Shown piece after piece: positions 23,530 through 36,875 of a DNA stretch of 64,000 nucleotides. The stretch lies in assembly GCA_031841125.1 (NCBI GenBank), contig CM063110.1, positions 21,943,626 to 22,007,625 of the forward strand, read 5' to 3'. Position 1 is the stretch's first letter. Every line of letters starts with the position of its first letter. The stretch is from Acanthococcus lagerstroemiae (Eukaryota > Arthropoda > Insecta > Hemiptera > Eriococcidae). A program made the position numbers and the translations under genes. Under the pieces are notes generated by a model. It saw nothing but the letters and a program-made list of their open reading frames with translations, was not told where the DNA came from and did no database searches.

Positions 23530-25420
23530 TTTTTCCGCTTTACCGTTCTTTCTGGTTTTCTACACGAACATCTCGAATCACCACATCACCAGTTAAACTG
23601 GAAAAACAACGAGAACGAGAGTGACAGGCAGTGCTGCCAGATTTATTTTGCCAAAATTCGGAGAACAGTCCGGAAAGAGAAACTGGAAAAATCCGGACAC
23701 AAATGTGATGTCTAAAGGGGAGAGGGATCTTAGGGTGAAAAGATGAAAAATATTTTTTTTTCAACTTTTCTGGCGTAGAATTGAGTGTAGAATGATAAAT
23801 CCATGTTTAGTTTTACCAATTATTGTAAAAAATAAATAAATTGCCCCGAGTCTCATAAGTTGAAAAAAATACATTTTTGAAAAATACTAATGATGGGAAA
23901 AAGAAAGCATTTAAAGTTCAATTTACTAAAAAATAATGATAAAAATATTAGAAATAAAAAGAGATTAATGTTTTTAATAGGAAATTTCATGCAAAATTCA
24001 ATTTTATTATCAGTTTTACCAAATAATGCACCCAAAATAAAATTAACAGAAAAAAAAAATGCCCTTAAAAATCACTCGAATCTCTCGCAAAACAAATTAT
24101 TATAGATCAAATTGAAGTTGAATCTCTACATTCGAATTCTTTTACTATTTTCTTTTCATTTTGGAATCATGCATAGATCGACGGCCTAGGAACATTTTCC
24201 CCCATTTTAAATTTTAATGGGCGCTGAGAAATTAGGAATGGATTTTTATCAGGGATTTGAATCTAATGAACGTGTTGGATTCGTGAAATTTGTTTGAATT
24301 TTTTAGTGGATTCATCGGATTTGTACTTTCTTTTGTCTGTTTGTGAATCTCACACTGGAAGCCCATAATTTTAGTGGGAAAAACGAAAAAGAGAATAACC
24401 AAGAACGCGCTGAAAAAATGTGATTATTTTTCAATTTTAAATTAAATTTTGAATTAATTACAATAGCGGTTCCGAAAGAAATGGAAGATGACTCTGGAAA
24501 AGTTAATTTGGATGCCGGAACTGGTCGATTCGTAGATTCGAATCCATAAATCCACTCTATTTATTTGAATTCGATTCGGATCACAGCAACACCGCAGAAT
24601 TTTGTGAAACGGAAAAACGGGTCTGAGAATAAATGGACGCTGTTAAGCGTAAGGGAACCAACCAGCAGAATCGGTTTTTTGAGAACACGTGATTCGAAGT
24701 TCAAGAGCCATGTAGAAACTATATGACACAGCGTTTGCTGATAAGCTTTTTTCAACGTGAGTACACATTTTTGAATCGGGGGCCTAATTCTGAAAAATTA
24801 GCCTTGCGATTTGTCCACCATGGTAGACGGGGACCAGGGGCGCGACCAAAAATTTTTTTGATGGAGGCTAGAATTTAGGGGAAAAAGCTTGGGCCGGGGT
24901 GAAAACTCGATTTGGTACCTACCTGACACCTGCCTATTTTCATGAATTGATTTTGAAAACATTTCCGATTTTTTTGGTGGGGCTATAGCTTCCTAGCCAC
25001 TCCCTCTTGGTTGCGTCCTTGACTACGACTGACGGGAGTGTAAATCAAGATTCGATCACGCACGCGTGTTTCAGACATTCCAGACATAAAGACGGCATAC
25101 CCATTAGGAGCACCCCCCTCCACATTGAGTTGGCACGCGTCCGAACCGCATTGCATTTTCGATTTTCGTGTAACGCGATTAGGTGAATTAACACTCGCTG
25201 TTCCCATTGTCTGTGTTTGCGGTTAGGATTGTTTTTTTTTGTGTTCAAAAAATGAATTTGCATCAGAAAGGTATTTCTACTTAATTAGCTTGAAATTATG
25301 ATTTCGGGGAAGAGCTGAATCCACCAATAACTTTCGTAGTTGTGTCATGGCATCGATCACCATCGTAGTGCTTTTCTGGATCTCCTTTTCGCAGCCTCCT
25401 TCGTTTGATATTATCGATCC
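23530..25420. other. Unassigned AT-rich non-coding DNA
   Basis: No exon or RNA gene recognised. The A-rich frame at 23890-24105 and others are low-complexity. Confidence 0.35.
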
Positions 25421-25425
25421 TAAGT

Positions 25426-25802
25426 CAAGGTGTCTACAGGTGCTGAAAAGTCCTGAATTTTGAAAATAGGTTCTAAAAGTCTTGAAAAATGTTGAAATAA
25501 AAAAAAAATGAAAAGTTCTTCATTTTTGTTGGTACGTTTTTTTAAAACCACACCCCTCACTAATCAACGTGTTCGTTGTAAAATATTAGTGTTTTCATTA
25601 ATAATAATTATCCAACACAATGAATGAGAATGTTTCAAAAGCATACTCGGGTGATTTCTTGTTAATTGAAAGAAAGAAAAAAAAAAAAAAAAAAAAAGAT
25701 TTGCACACTCGGGAAAAATATGGGAAATATTCCGGCTACAGTCCTGCAAAGGGTCCTGAAATAGCACTTCATTTTTACTTTTCAATTTCTGTCGAGACCC
25801 TG
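25426..25802. mobile_element. MITE of the CAGGGTGTCTAC family, copy 2
   Basis: The left end CAAGGTGTCTACAGG and right end GAGACCCTG are inverted. Beside them lies a perfect 5-bp duplication, TAAGT (25421-25425 and 25803-25807). The interior contains AAAAGTCCTGAATTTTG strings and an A-run near 25678. Confidence 0.75.
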
Positions 25803-25809
25803 TAAGTAA

Positions 25810-27255
25810 TTGAACTGATTGATCGCTTCAAACCCGACTACGTCGGTCTTCTCCGGTTTATTTCCATTTGCGCGGTCTACGATCATATAACTTTTGGTTA
25901 TTGCAGAACGATGAAAGTTTTAGAGGGAGTATAAAAATCTCAGTCGGCAAAAGAAAAAATGATCAAATTGCTCGGTAATGTTCGAGACACCCTGTGTATG
26001 CTGCGGAAGAGTGAGAACTGAGAAGAAAAAAATAATTATCGTGGCCTACGAACGCGCGGCGATATATACGATTCAAAACGAGAGAAAATTAGAGCTGTCT
26101 TTTCGGATTTCGTTTGAGAAACGCAACGATGCACGTCGGCTCAAATTTGATAAGTAGTCGTTTCGCAAATGGTATAATTAAGAAATGCCACGTCTGATTA
26201 ACTCGGTTGTCCGCTAGCGGTATGCGCGGCGTAAAATGACTCGAAGATTTCGCCCGGTAAAAGGGGAAGCCAATCGCCAAGCTACATGTATCCTGCCCAT
26301 GCTATATACTTATAGATAAGGAGCGATTAAAAGTATAAGTTATATCGAGAAAGAGAAGAAATCAAATTTTGTAAGTCGACGATGAGAAACCATGAACTAT
26401 AACTTGTTCGAGTTGACTGCTGCTAGACGCGTATAACGTATATGGACAGGATGCGGAACAGAGGAACATATAGCTGCAGGACATTTCGGGGTAACTCATC
26501 TGTCCACCTTTCTACACCCGTGTACATTGCTTATACGCATGTCATAAGACATCAAATGCTATGTACATCAGTTGAAACGGAAATTTCTTACACGCGTTCC
26601 GGTTTTGGTATAGTTACACCTTTGATACCTTCAAGAAAAACAGAGACAGTGGATTATTATTTATGGAGCCGAAGACAATATATACAAGAACTGATACAGA
26701 TATCCGGAACTGAGATCTCGTTGCCATAACACTGCCACCTAACCCGTTCTCATGCGAGAGATCAGTGGCTCCTACTAAATATGTCGAACTGTCAGAAAAA
26801 TCGATGTCGATAATGTTTCCTGGCATATCGATGTCTACTGATAACTATTGATTACTTTGTTTTTCTGTCGCCTATCATTGTCTGCTTTATAAATATGTCG
26901 TTTAGCATAGTCTACCGCAGTAACCTTTGTTCAACGCTATCGGTGGGTTTGACATTTCTAGCACCCACCCAAGAGAAAGTTTCTTTTGGGGTGCGTGGGA
27001 CGTCAAGCAAGTTTGCAGTGTCCACAAAAAATTACAAAGAAGCATCGAAGCAAAAAAACAGATTGAGTGGGAAGGGAGATAAATATCGGGTGGTCGGGTC
27101 TTTCAAGAAGATTTTTGCTCGATTTTCAAAACAGGTAGGCACTACTAGCAACGACCGACAGATAAGGCCCTGTGTTGCAGGTGTACATGTTGAAGTTTCT
27201 TGTGTGGAAGACGAGAAAGTTGAAAGGTTGAAAAAAAGTTCAAAGTAACTATCCA
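25810..27255. other. Unassigned non-coding DNA
   Basis: No supported gene. The + frame at 26895-27248 (117 codons) has a usable ATG but no recognisable domain, and its lysine/serine composition is unremarkable. Confidence 0.35.
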
Positions 27256-27261
27256 ATGGTC

Positions 27262-27500
27262 ATTCTGCGGCTGAGTGGTATCGTGCTCGCCTCACATCCT
27301 AGCGAGGTGGGTTCAGTTCCTAGCAACGGAAAGCTATTAAACAAGTCTTCGCTTCTGTATTTGCAACGTCCTATACGGAACAGAGAGGCAGCAATAACAA
27401 TTAAGGTGCACAGATAGCGTGCTCTGTAGTACTCCCACTAGTTGTGAGGAACAAAGGATTACACTCCAGGACAGGTTACAATCACCTTGGGCTAACTGTA
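27262..27500 (+). mobile_element. tRNA-derived SINE, family II, copy 1
   Basis: The head CTGCGGCTGAGTGGTATCGT resembles the A box of a Gly-type tRNA, and GGGTTCAGTTCC resembles a B box. The body includes GTGCTCTGTAGT. A related copy starts near 59730. The 3' boundary is approximate. Confidence 0.65.
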
Positions 27501-27629
27501 TTCGACTACACGAATACATAACTACAAATAGTAATCGCACCAAACAATTAAGGATGAATAACTAGGTACTATTAGGTATTTGTACAGAGGATGACGAATA
27601 CAAGGTTAGTATTTGGTATTTGTCTGTAC

Positions 27630-28365
27630 CAGAGTTGGGCAGAATAATATTCGAATACACTGAATAATGAATAACGCAACCGTTATTTGTTATTCATGAA
27701 TTATGAATAATTTATTCGTTATTCATAAGCGCATGAATAACGAATAACAAATAGTTTATTCGTTAGTAGTAAGTATGAATAACGAATAATTTATTCGTTA
27801 GTCGTAAGTATGAATAACGAATAGTCATTCATTATTCAGTAATCAGTATATTTAGTAACAGTAACATCAATCACGCGAATAATGAAATCAGACTTGTAGC
27901 CAAAGTGGGGCCAGGGAGCGTTGTCCTTCCCTGGCATAGGTCCGAGAAAATCGGAAAAACTTCATTTACTTTCTAACTACCCCAGTAAGATTAGGTAGAA
28001 AAAATGTTCCCCTCCCCACCAAAAATATTTTTACCACCTCCCCCAAAAATCCCACTATAAAACACCCCTTACTTTGAAAAAATCTTCAATTTTCGACTTT
28101 TTCTCCCTTGAAAATCTTATTTTGCCCCCCACCCCCGGCCACCTTTGGAAAAATTCTGGCTACGCCACTGATCCTCGTTAAATTTTTTGTTTTGTTACTG
28201 CATCCGCAATGAATAACGAATAACGATGATTGACGAATATTATTCACATCTTCATTTTACTGAATAATGATATTGATGAATAATTTTACGTGTTGACGAA
28301 TAATGAATAACGAATAATGATTGAACTGTTATTCATGATTATTATTCGAATAACGCCCAACTCTG
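27630..28365. mobile_element. hAT-like MITE, CAGAGTTGGGC family, copy A
   Basis: The left end CAGAGTTGGGCAGAATAATA and right end TAACGCCCAACTCTG are inverted. Subterminal zones are packed with GAATAACGAATAA motifs in both orientations. Flanks GTCTGTAC (27622-27629) and TTCTGTAC (28366-28373) match at 7 of 8 bases, as expected for an aged 8-bp hAT duplication. No transposase. Confidence 0.85.
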
Positions 28366-28373
28366 TTCTGTAC

Positions 28374-30425
28374 TTTCGAATACTGATTGAGTATTCGTAT
28401 TCGTGATGCACCAGTTGTACTCACATTCGTGGAATTGTTAGAAATATGTACATAAATAGTTGAAATTCTTTTTTGTTTCCCTTTCTTTTCAAATACGTAA
28501 CCTAGTAAGTTACTTATTAGCGGCCATGTCTTCGTTGTATCGCGAGGCAAAAGAAAACAAAATGCATCGTGTTATCCTTATTTATTTTTTAGATTGTTGA
28601 GTTGCAAAACAGAAAGTGGAAAAGTCATTCAAAATAAGTGTAGGATCATTTGGTGGGGCGTATGGTGATGCACGTATGCCAAATTGGCTCCCTAGACACC
28701 GCATCCCTGGCCCCAGAAACTACCCTTTCGAGTATCGTATCAGTGACCACAGGAATATTTGTTACTATTTTGTTTGTTCATTTGTCTTCTTTTTCACCCG
28801 TGAATACGTTGCAGCGGCAAGTTGCAGCTTGCCAGAAAAATGTTTAAAACTCGTGTCTTGTGTGCGCCTGGAAAAACCCCGCCACTAACATATTTGCACT
28901 GCACGCCACCATTGTGTTGCATGTTGCGGTGCTTATATGATGACTAAGCTTATCAGTATTTATAAAACCAAATTATGAATAGGTACACGATTACTAAGAC
29001 AAATACTGCATGTATTTATGATTTCTAACTACAAATGTACTATTTGTATTCATTTGCGTTGTATTCTCGAGCGACTTTCACATTTTCGAAATGACTTCCA
29101 CATTTCAGCTTTGTTTCAACCTTTCAAATAACGTTCGATACTCAGCTTGAAACCTTCGGCTTTTGACTGACTAGTCTTCGACAGGAGTCCAACGTATTCC
29201 ATTTTCAGAAACGAAATTTGACTTTCAGTTTGGGGAGGTGGAAAAGAAAAGTTTGCCGACAAATATGTTTTGAAAACTGAAAATTCGCCGACAAAATTTT
29301 TAAGACGCTAAAAATTTGCTCATTTTTTAATCGAAATATTTTTTAATTGAAAAAATAAAAATAAACATTCATAAAAACTGAAGATTTCGAATGAAGAAAT
29401 TATTGGGGGAGACGTGTTTCAACACCCCACACCTTCCTATAGTTTCGCCCCTGTGAGAGAATCAAATGAACGAATGAATGAATCACATGAATCAATTATT
29501 TTACGAAATTGGATCGATTGAATCAGATCATTCAGATTAATTAGGATTCCCATTAGTGGCGTGCATTCCGGGCAAACAAGGTAAGCGCCGCTTACCCTGA
29601 AAATGCCCGAGAAAATAAGTTTTCATGTACAATATCAGCTTCAACTTGTAACAAATAAAAGATAATGAAACATTGGGCAGAACAGCGACTTATTGACACT
29701 TATGACGCTTACGCTTAAGTATAATATAATAAATTCACGGGAGATGATACCTTTTGGCGTTTGGCAATCCTTGACATGTATATTTGTATAGGTGAGTGAG
29801 GTGTGCGTCGGATCTTACGCTTCCTTTCGATACTGCACGTAACATTGCACACCTGACGCTCCGCCTTGGTGTTAATTACCAACACAAAAACACACTAGCA
29901 TGTTCAACGTGACGAAACCTATGAGTTTGGTTGCGTTCTGAAAGCGCTTTGAGTCAGGCTTGTCTCAGATTGGCTACACATGAACGTTGAAGTTGACACT
30001 GAAACATGATTGTTCTTCTACTAGTCAACGCGTTATGTTTGAATGCTCAGATCTTTTTGTCCACAAACTGCGTATTCGGGATCTAATTGAAAAACCTCTT
30101 CCTTTTTCGCAATTTACTTTCAATGAACAATTAGAATTTGTAGCCGAAACCAGAATTACCGTTTTTGAAAACTGAGCAAAAGAAAGGTGGTTCGATTTTT
30201 ACCTAGACATTTCCACGTATCGCAGTATGAAAACATTTCGTGGTTAACCCGTTGTGAAGATGTTGGAAAACGGTTTTGATGGCCGTGTCTATTATTCATC
30301 ACAGAAAAGGATAAGCGCATATGGAATGACCTAACACAGGGATACAACAACTTGAATAATTTGATCAATGCCCTTTTGTTAGTAGCATGTTTCGTACTTC
30401 TATTCTGATTTTTACTTCACCTGTA
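28374..30425. other. Unassigned non-coding DNA with one dispersed repeat
   Basis: The segment 28640-28735 matches 7255-7445. The rest shows no gene. Frames at 28616-28888 and 29987-30175 lack domains. Confidence 0.35.
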
Positions 30426-30431
30426 CAGGTT

Positions 30432-30708
30432 CAGGAACGTACCCAGAAGGGGGGTGGGAATTTACCCCGTAGGAATTTTTACTCAGCAGTTAGGAAAATT
30501 TACCATGTCAGTCATGCGAAGTTGGGAAAATCTGAAAGGTTTTTTTTTGCTTTAATACTTGGGAATTGAGTTGAGAAGTTGGGAAAATCCCATAAGTCAA
30601 AGGTTTTTTTCGGCTTTGATATACTTGGGAATTTTGAGTTGTTAAGACTTTAACAATTTTTGCCGTCGCCCCCCCCCCCCCCATGAAAAACTCCTTGGTA
30701 CATCACTG
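30432..30708. mobile_element. MITE of the CAGGGACGTACC family, copy 1 (diverged)
   Basis: The left end CAGGAACGTACCCAGAAG and right end CTTGGTACATCACTG are imperfect inverted repeats. The interior repeats GGGAAAATCCCATAAGTCAAA- and CTTGGGAATT-like strings, also seen at 58031-58296 and 60844-61477. No convincing 8-bp duplication was found here. Confidence 0.6.
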
Positions 30709-30949
30709 TCTACGCTTGACGCCACTGATTCCCATCTATATTATTCTGTTCACTGACTATATGCTCCTTTAAAAAATGCTCCAATATACTCATCATTTTT
30801 TTGTAAATAGGTCGAGTATATTGCCAACAAAACGAGCAGCACTGCTTTCTGTTCTCCGAGTTCTATTTTGTTGCATTAAATTTCATTTCAAAACATGATT
30901 TCCAAATTTCATCGTCTCCATAAGGTACCAGAACACTCGTGATTCCGGG

Positions 30950-31490
30950 GTTAACGTGAATTCTACCACGTTATTATCGAAGGCACGCAGTCGTGTACAA
31001 ACATGAACGCGATGCTCATTTGCCGGCTGCAATGCACTCCGCACAAACCCCTCCTACTTTCTTCTCTTCTCGATGACGAGCGAACAGGTGTCGACTGTCG
31101 ACGGCGAAAAGCAGCCGACACCGATGTCGACGTCGCCATTAACGAGGCATTCCAATTTTCGCGAACGGGTTCGGCATCGCGGATTTCGTCGTGACCCCTC
31201 CCCCTCCGAGAGGCCGATGGCTAGACCGTATCGGCGCTTTCTCAATGAACAATCTCGCGCGGTCCAATCGTCGAATGATACGGTGATTTTTCTTTCTCCG
31301 GTCTTCTCTTTTCTTTTTAAGGGGGATGCCGGGCCGGAATTTTTTCAACTCTTCCCCATTCGGAACAGCGTGTTATTTATGCACGAAATCACGATGTGTC
31401 TGGGACAACAAAGCTTTTACACGGGTACGATCGGGCGTATATTGTATTATTATGGGATCGCTACAAGGAGAAAGCAATAATTCACGAACA
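30950..31490. other. GC-richer unique patch, no gene assigned
   Basis: Sequence from about 30990 to 31350 is GC-richer with CG-containing hexamers and overlapping open frames on both strands (for example + 31073-31480). No domain is recognised. Its composition resembles conserved or regulatory islands rather than the TE background. Confidence 0.3.
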
Positions 31491-32095
31491 GTATTTACAT
31501 CATAATCGGCGTGAAATGGTTGTCGATACCGCCGCACAGCCATATTATGAACTACATATATAATATATAGCTGCAGCATACGTATGATACTATATACATG
31601 ATTTTCCGTCGCAATAAATAACGAGCAAAACTAATTTACAAAAAAAGAAGCATGCTTCGTCGAATGTATCCGACTTATTGAAAATAATGAGAGGATAAAA
31701 CGCGTAAGTATTCCAATTGGTGTTCGCTGTTTGATACAACGCGTTTATATTTATACTGAAGAGGTGTGACGCTATCACACGAACAGTTCACCTAGCTGTA
31801 TAAATATATGAATATAAGGAATTATGCGGCGTATCCACATAAAAAAGAGCTAATGCTGATTTCAGTACTATTTTGACTGGTTTTACTCTTGAAATTTCAT
31901 TCAGTGTACGACCCCTTGTTGCGAATACACCATTAAGGTGAGCACGCGAAGAAAGCTAATAATATACGTTCATTTTTGTAAAGAAAAAAAGAAAAACATA
32001 AAGCGCACAACTTTCAGCAGCGACAACCCGACTTTGAAAGCGTAACGGCATCGATTGGCAACAGGTCCGGTACCAGAATTCTATCAGGGTGGATT
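31490..32095. other. Unassigned AT-rich non-coding DNA
   Basis: No coding, RNA or repeat family signal recognised. Confidence 0.35.
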
Positions 32096-32099
32096 TCAT

Positions 32100-32257
32100 T
32101 ATATTGACCCTTCACCTCTCTTTTCCAATTTTGCTCGCAGCCTGGGCCCTGGAATCCGCCCTTTCGAGCTTTACCTCAGAGACGTGTCGGGGAGGCTATT
32201 AGGGCTGTCTTAGCCTTCTTCTCTTCTTGCCGAAAAACCGGCCTAGGTCGAAGTAAA
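32100..32257 (-). mobile_element. SINE family I, 5'-truncated copy
   Basis: On the minus strand the sequence reads TCGACCTAGGCCGGTTTTTC, then GCTAAGACAGCCCTAATAG, then GGGCGGATTCCAGGGC. These match the body and tail of the SINE at 59132 but lack the tRNA-like head. Such 5' truncation is usual for retroposed copies. Confidence 0.7.
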
Positions 32258-32259
32258 AT

Positions 32260-33065
32260 GATCTCATGTAATCAGAGAAATATTGCGATCCAAAATTCAT
32301 ATATCATATTTCTATAACCTGTACAAGTTTACAAAAGGGTGAAATATGGGTTATTTCAGCCAATTAATTAGCTGTATGAAAAGTCCACTTGGTGCTGTGG
32401 CAGACTTGTGGTGAGTTTGTATTGCCTGCACAGTGGTCTGGCAATGATGCGTACGTACTGCGAGCTACAAGAACGAAAAACCATGGTATGCGACAAACGT
32501 ATAGTATTAGTAACTAAATTAACTTCTAAAAATAGGTTTCTGCAATGGCTTCGGTATTGCTTCTTGATGGCATCGTCTAACAGTACATGGGACATAAACA
32601 CACTGTCAGTCATTAGATGTCAAGATATAACGGTATAATTAATTAGGTGCATCGCCAACATAGAATTCTAAGGGCGGTTCGTGAAAGAAGTACACGGCAG
32701 AAGGCGAGGGAGCTTGTTGTGTTAAAAATGTTAAATGTTGCGGTGGTTACACCGAGTGCTCAGACTTGCGTCCATTGCACTATGCCTCTATAACGTATTT
32801 AGCCTTATGTAGTAGCGCCTGGTTACTTTCTACATTATCTGTGTAGTAGTACGCCAACTTCACTAGCCGGGTTTTTACAACCCTCAGCTCCATTGTAGCA
32901 CCCTCACAGACACTCCGGTCAGTTAACAGCGTTTAGATGCTGGTAAAATATTGCAGGGTGAGTTTCCGTTTGGCTTTTGCACAACTCATAACAGAGCCTG
33001 TCGACCAAGCGAGTAGACAGCTCCGTTATAAGGGGGAATAGTTCAGGAGAATTAGCTAAAAAAGA
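32260..33065. other. Unassigned non-coding DNA
   Basis: No gene or repeat family recognised. Confidence 0.35.
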
Positions 33066-33070
33066 GGTGT

Positions 33071-34118
33071 TTGATGGAATTGATTGCAGCACAGCTGAAA
33101 CTTGGTAAGATTGTTTAGTACCCTCTTCGGAAAAGCCCCGTGATTCCCCCCCCCGGTGTGAGTATCACCCCTCAGAGTCCAAAAAGTGCCCGGGAATAGT
33201 TTTTGGCTTGTATCTAGCTTAAAATTGAGTTATAGGTAAAATATTCCTTACCAAAATTGAAGAGCGTAAAATTCTCTACAAAAATGATGTCTATGTTGTT
33301 TTTTTTCGTGAATCCCATGCCAACCAAGATAATCGGCGTTCAAGATCACACGAGCATGTAAATATGGAGTAACCTACAACGTACGCGGTATACGAACGTT
33401 GAAATGATCGCGAAAACACATCACTGGATACATAAAATGTTGCATTATACAATTTTAATTTATTGTCTTTATTATTATAAGAATTCATTTTCATCCGAAT
33501 CTACATGTATACAATTTTCTGCGTTTAAACTACCTCCTCTACAAACGCGTGGCTGCAAGAGATATACTCAATTTACGGCAACCACATGCTCGCCGTGATC
33601 CCGATGTAGAAAACTTGAATTCGTGTAAACCCACTTGAGACCCTTGGAAAATCGACCCTCATTAGCCCTGTCTCAAGCCGGTATGTTCCCCCGTCAGCAG
33701 CCAATCAGAGCGCTCCATTCGAGGGGAGCCATCAGGTTAGCCAATCACAGCGCTTCATTTACATGTAACCCCATGCTATACAAGTTCGGCGTGTATACCG
33801 CGTATGTTGTAGGTTACTCCATATTTACATGCTAGTGTGATCTTGAACGCCAATTATCTTGGTTGGTATGGGATTCACGAAAAAAAACATAGATATCATT
33901 TTTGTAGAGAATTTTACGCTCTTTAATTTTAGTAAGGAATATTTTTACCTATAACTCAATTTTAAGCTAGATACAAGCCAAAGACTGTTTCCGGGGGCAC
34001 TTTTTGGACTCTGGGGGGTGATGCTCACACCGGGGAAGGGGGGATTACAGGGTTTTTCCGAAGAGGGTACTGAACAATCGTATCAAGTTTCAGCTGTGCT
34101 GCAATTAATTCCATCAAA
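33071..34118. repeat. Large foldback (inverted repeat) element, arms about 330 bp
   Basis: The arm 33071-33396 recurs in reverse complement at 33785-34118. Matching landmarks are TTTGATGGAATTGATTGCAG with its mirror at the far end, GTTATAGGTAAAATATTCCT with its mirror, and AATATGGAGTAACCTACAAC with its mirror. The arms are highly similar but carry small differences. A spacer of about 390 bp (33397-33784) contains two related CAATCAGAGCGCT/CAATCACAGCGCT strings near 33700 and 33740. No coding capacity. Confidence 0.85.
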
Positions 34119-34119
34119 A

Positions 34120-36165
34120 ATGCTGATTCCCCTGGACTGGAAGGGTATTTGAAAAGTTTTTTCTCTATCCTCTCTGACCGTTTACATCCTATCCCCATAA
34201 TTTGTCTCTACTCCTGAAAAAAACCGTATTTTTTGCTAGTGGAGTTCTGACCCCAGGCCCTCCCTCTTATCTACGCCCATGCTGTCGACGTACTACCAAT
34301 TGGTGACCAGTGAGCGGGCGAGCGTTCGAGAGGGAGAAAGAGAGAGCGAGGTAAATTTTAAGAAAAATCGTAACGAACGGGGTCATCTGACCTGAGAATC
34401 TTCTCAATCAGACTTGCAGAGACACCAACACAAAACGCGAGCACAAATTCATTTTCACATTAAATAGCACGACGCACAGAAACGCAAGAAACTCATTTGA
34501 ACCCTCCTGCTATAATTACCACTACCAGGCATCATTAATCACTTAGTTCATCAATAGTTTAGCAGGGATAACGGGGTCAAGTGACAAGGCTTACCAAAGT
34601 ATCTGCTGGAATAAACGAGTGATTGATTTAAACAGGAATTTAACATTTCGTCCATTTTATGATTTTGACAATTCACTATAGAGGAACACTATAAATTGAA
34701 GTCGAAGTCGAATTTCAGGGGGACAAGTTAAAACGATTTGGCTTATCAAAGCATTTGAGGCTGCCATGATCGAGCGACTAACTGAACATAGGAATTCAAC
34801 ATTTCGACTATTGGTTATATAGTGGGACACTGTTAATTCTAGTTGAAGTTGAATCTCTTCGACAACCCTTGAAAGTGTAAAAAGCGAAATATTTTCAAAC
34901 TTTCTGAAGATTTCCACGAAAAAATTACATTTGTGACCATCATGGGGGACATCATACCCCAATTCCTCCCTTAAAACCAGTTATCACAGGACGCAGGTGT
35001 AAATCTTCAGAGTAGACCGACTTCTTACAACTAACTACTAGATACTAGAAATAAAACACATGTAACTGCCAGTCTGTTTTTAGTTCACCTATAAGAATGC
35101 TCCACGCGCCACTCTCTTGCACCCCTTCAGGCAAGGATATCAAATCGGGAAGTAGTTTTGGTCAATGGCAAATATTTACCATTATGCTAAAGAGTACTTC
35201 AGCACAGAGCGGCAAAATTCAGAGGAAAAATGGAAAACGAATGAGATGGGGATAGAATTTATTTCACCAACTGTTGTATATTTTTTGGGGCGGAAAAAAC
35301 AGCTCGCGGCGGTGAATCCGGCCTTGGTTTGGTATTTTTATACACAGTTTTTTTTATCGCTTTTCGCATTGGTATTGAACTACCAGTGAACATTTTAGTT
35401 TTCGTATTTAAAAAAGTCGTATTAGGTATAATAGTTTTGATTTTTTTTTTTTAATGAAATTAATGTACACTGAAAGAAAAGTATGGTGATTAGTAAACGG
35501 AAATCTGGTAATCGAAGTCACTTTTTTATTGCGGGGGAGGGGGGAGGGGATCAGACGCGTACACTGGACAGGTTACCAACTACATATATTTGATATTCAT
35601 CACTTTATTGCAAACATGATCCAAAATCCCCTTCTGTATAGAATTGTCATTTTGCGGCTCGTATAACGAAATCGTTAAATTAATGTTCGAAACATCGTGA
35701 TAACGAAAAACCTACACCATAGATGTTATGGAAGCGTAATAATGCGATTTGAAATAATTTTTCAATAGCGGTAAACGAAACGATGAATTATGATATTTGT
35801 TACGTGTATCTACGTATGCAGGTACTCGCGAATGTGAACTCGTATTTCTGATTTTTATACACTTATACACGTATTTCGGTGACGTAATTTATCGTTTCTT
35901 TCATTATAACACTATTTTTTCCCCTGAACACTCCGAATGGCTTCGGGAATGAAAACGAAAAAAAAAAAAAAAAATACACAGCTCATCGATATAAATAATT
36001 TAGATCGGCGTGTTAATTAATTTATTAAACGCGAACGTCGGACGAGATTATTAATGCGAGGTCTGAAAACCGAAATCGTGGTGTAAATCAAAACGGCGAC
36101 GTGCACCACTCGAACCAGTCGCGCAGTCGGCGCAAATAAACGGCAAACGGGTTTGTACATACATG
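34120..36165. other. Unassigned non-coding DNA
   Basis: Two related segments near 34570-34690 and 34735-34850 share ACAAGT-AAAC-TTGGCTTATCAAAG-like and ATTCAACATTTCG strings, suggesting an old local duplication. No gene is supported. Confidence 0.35.
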
Positions 36166-36169
36166 CGTG

Positions 36170-36240
36170 AAAGAAAGAGTGAGAGAAAGAGAGAATGCGA
36201 CAAGGAGAGAGAGAGCGAGAGAGAGAAAGAAAGAAAAAAG
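36170..36240. repeat. GA-rich simple repeat
   Basis: Purine tract of AGAGA/GAAAG units. In insects such tracts can bind GAGA-type factors, but nothing more specific can be said here. Confidence 0.6.
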
Positions 36241-36244
36241 TTTG

Positions 36245-36800
36245 GTACCGTCAACATGACGCATGTACATGCGAAAGCTGCCGCGGTGACGGATTAGGTG
36301 CACCGGGTATTGGTACATTCCGGTTCGGAGTTCGGATTCGTCGCCATCGTCGACGAGGTCGAACGATTTTTGCAAAATGGCGAAGCGCGGTTACCAGTCA
36401 GCACCGTCACCGAGTCACCGTCTGTCGAATGCGTGCGATCTGATATGGAGTTTGCGGCGGCCGTGAGTACACATACACATGCACAGTACACTATACCGGT
36501 GCGATGGCTGGCCGGCTCTCGACTCTGTTCCCGGCCGACCTGTAGTACACCGACTCCGGTGCGGAATGTCGAGCACAAATGCAATCTCCACGGTAGCACG
36601 CAATTATGAGACTGGTTGTATCAGATGCCAGTGAAGAGAGGAAAAAAGGGAGGCGAATGCGCGGATATAGTACCTATTTGCAGCAGGAATACAACCGACG
36701 CCGATGTGATGCCGGCTGCACTCTGCTGAGATATGTGTACACAAACACAACGTACTCGTACATAGCTGACCTGTGACACGGGTCATCTCGTTCAGTCAAG
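36245..36800. other. GC-richer unique patch with a donor-like GTGAGT
   Basis: GC-richer than its surroundings and open in several frames. A good splice-donor motif, GCC|GTGAGTAC, lies at 36463. However, no reading frame with an ATG reaches it in phase 1, which the acceptor at 41610 requires. If used, it could only be a non-coding 5' exon. It may equally be regulatory DNA. Confidence 0.25.
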
Positions 36801-36875
36801 TTGGCGATAGTAATAAGTTGGTAAAAGTAAAGCGCGAATGTAATCTAACCACCGATTTGTGTGCGCGCGCACATT

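Noticed and set aside
26895..27248. A 117-codon + frame as a gene
   Set aside because: No domain or homologue recognised; length is within chance expectation for a window of this size.
31073..31480. A 135-codon + frame as an exon of a cellular gene
   Set aside because: No domain, no clear splice signals, and competing open frames on the other strand.
36377..36462. ATG-started frame before GTGAGT as the first tsh coding exon
   Set aside because: The reading phase at the donor (phase 2) does not match the phase 1 acceptor of the acidic exon, and the text does not resemble Teashirt N-termini.
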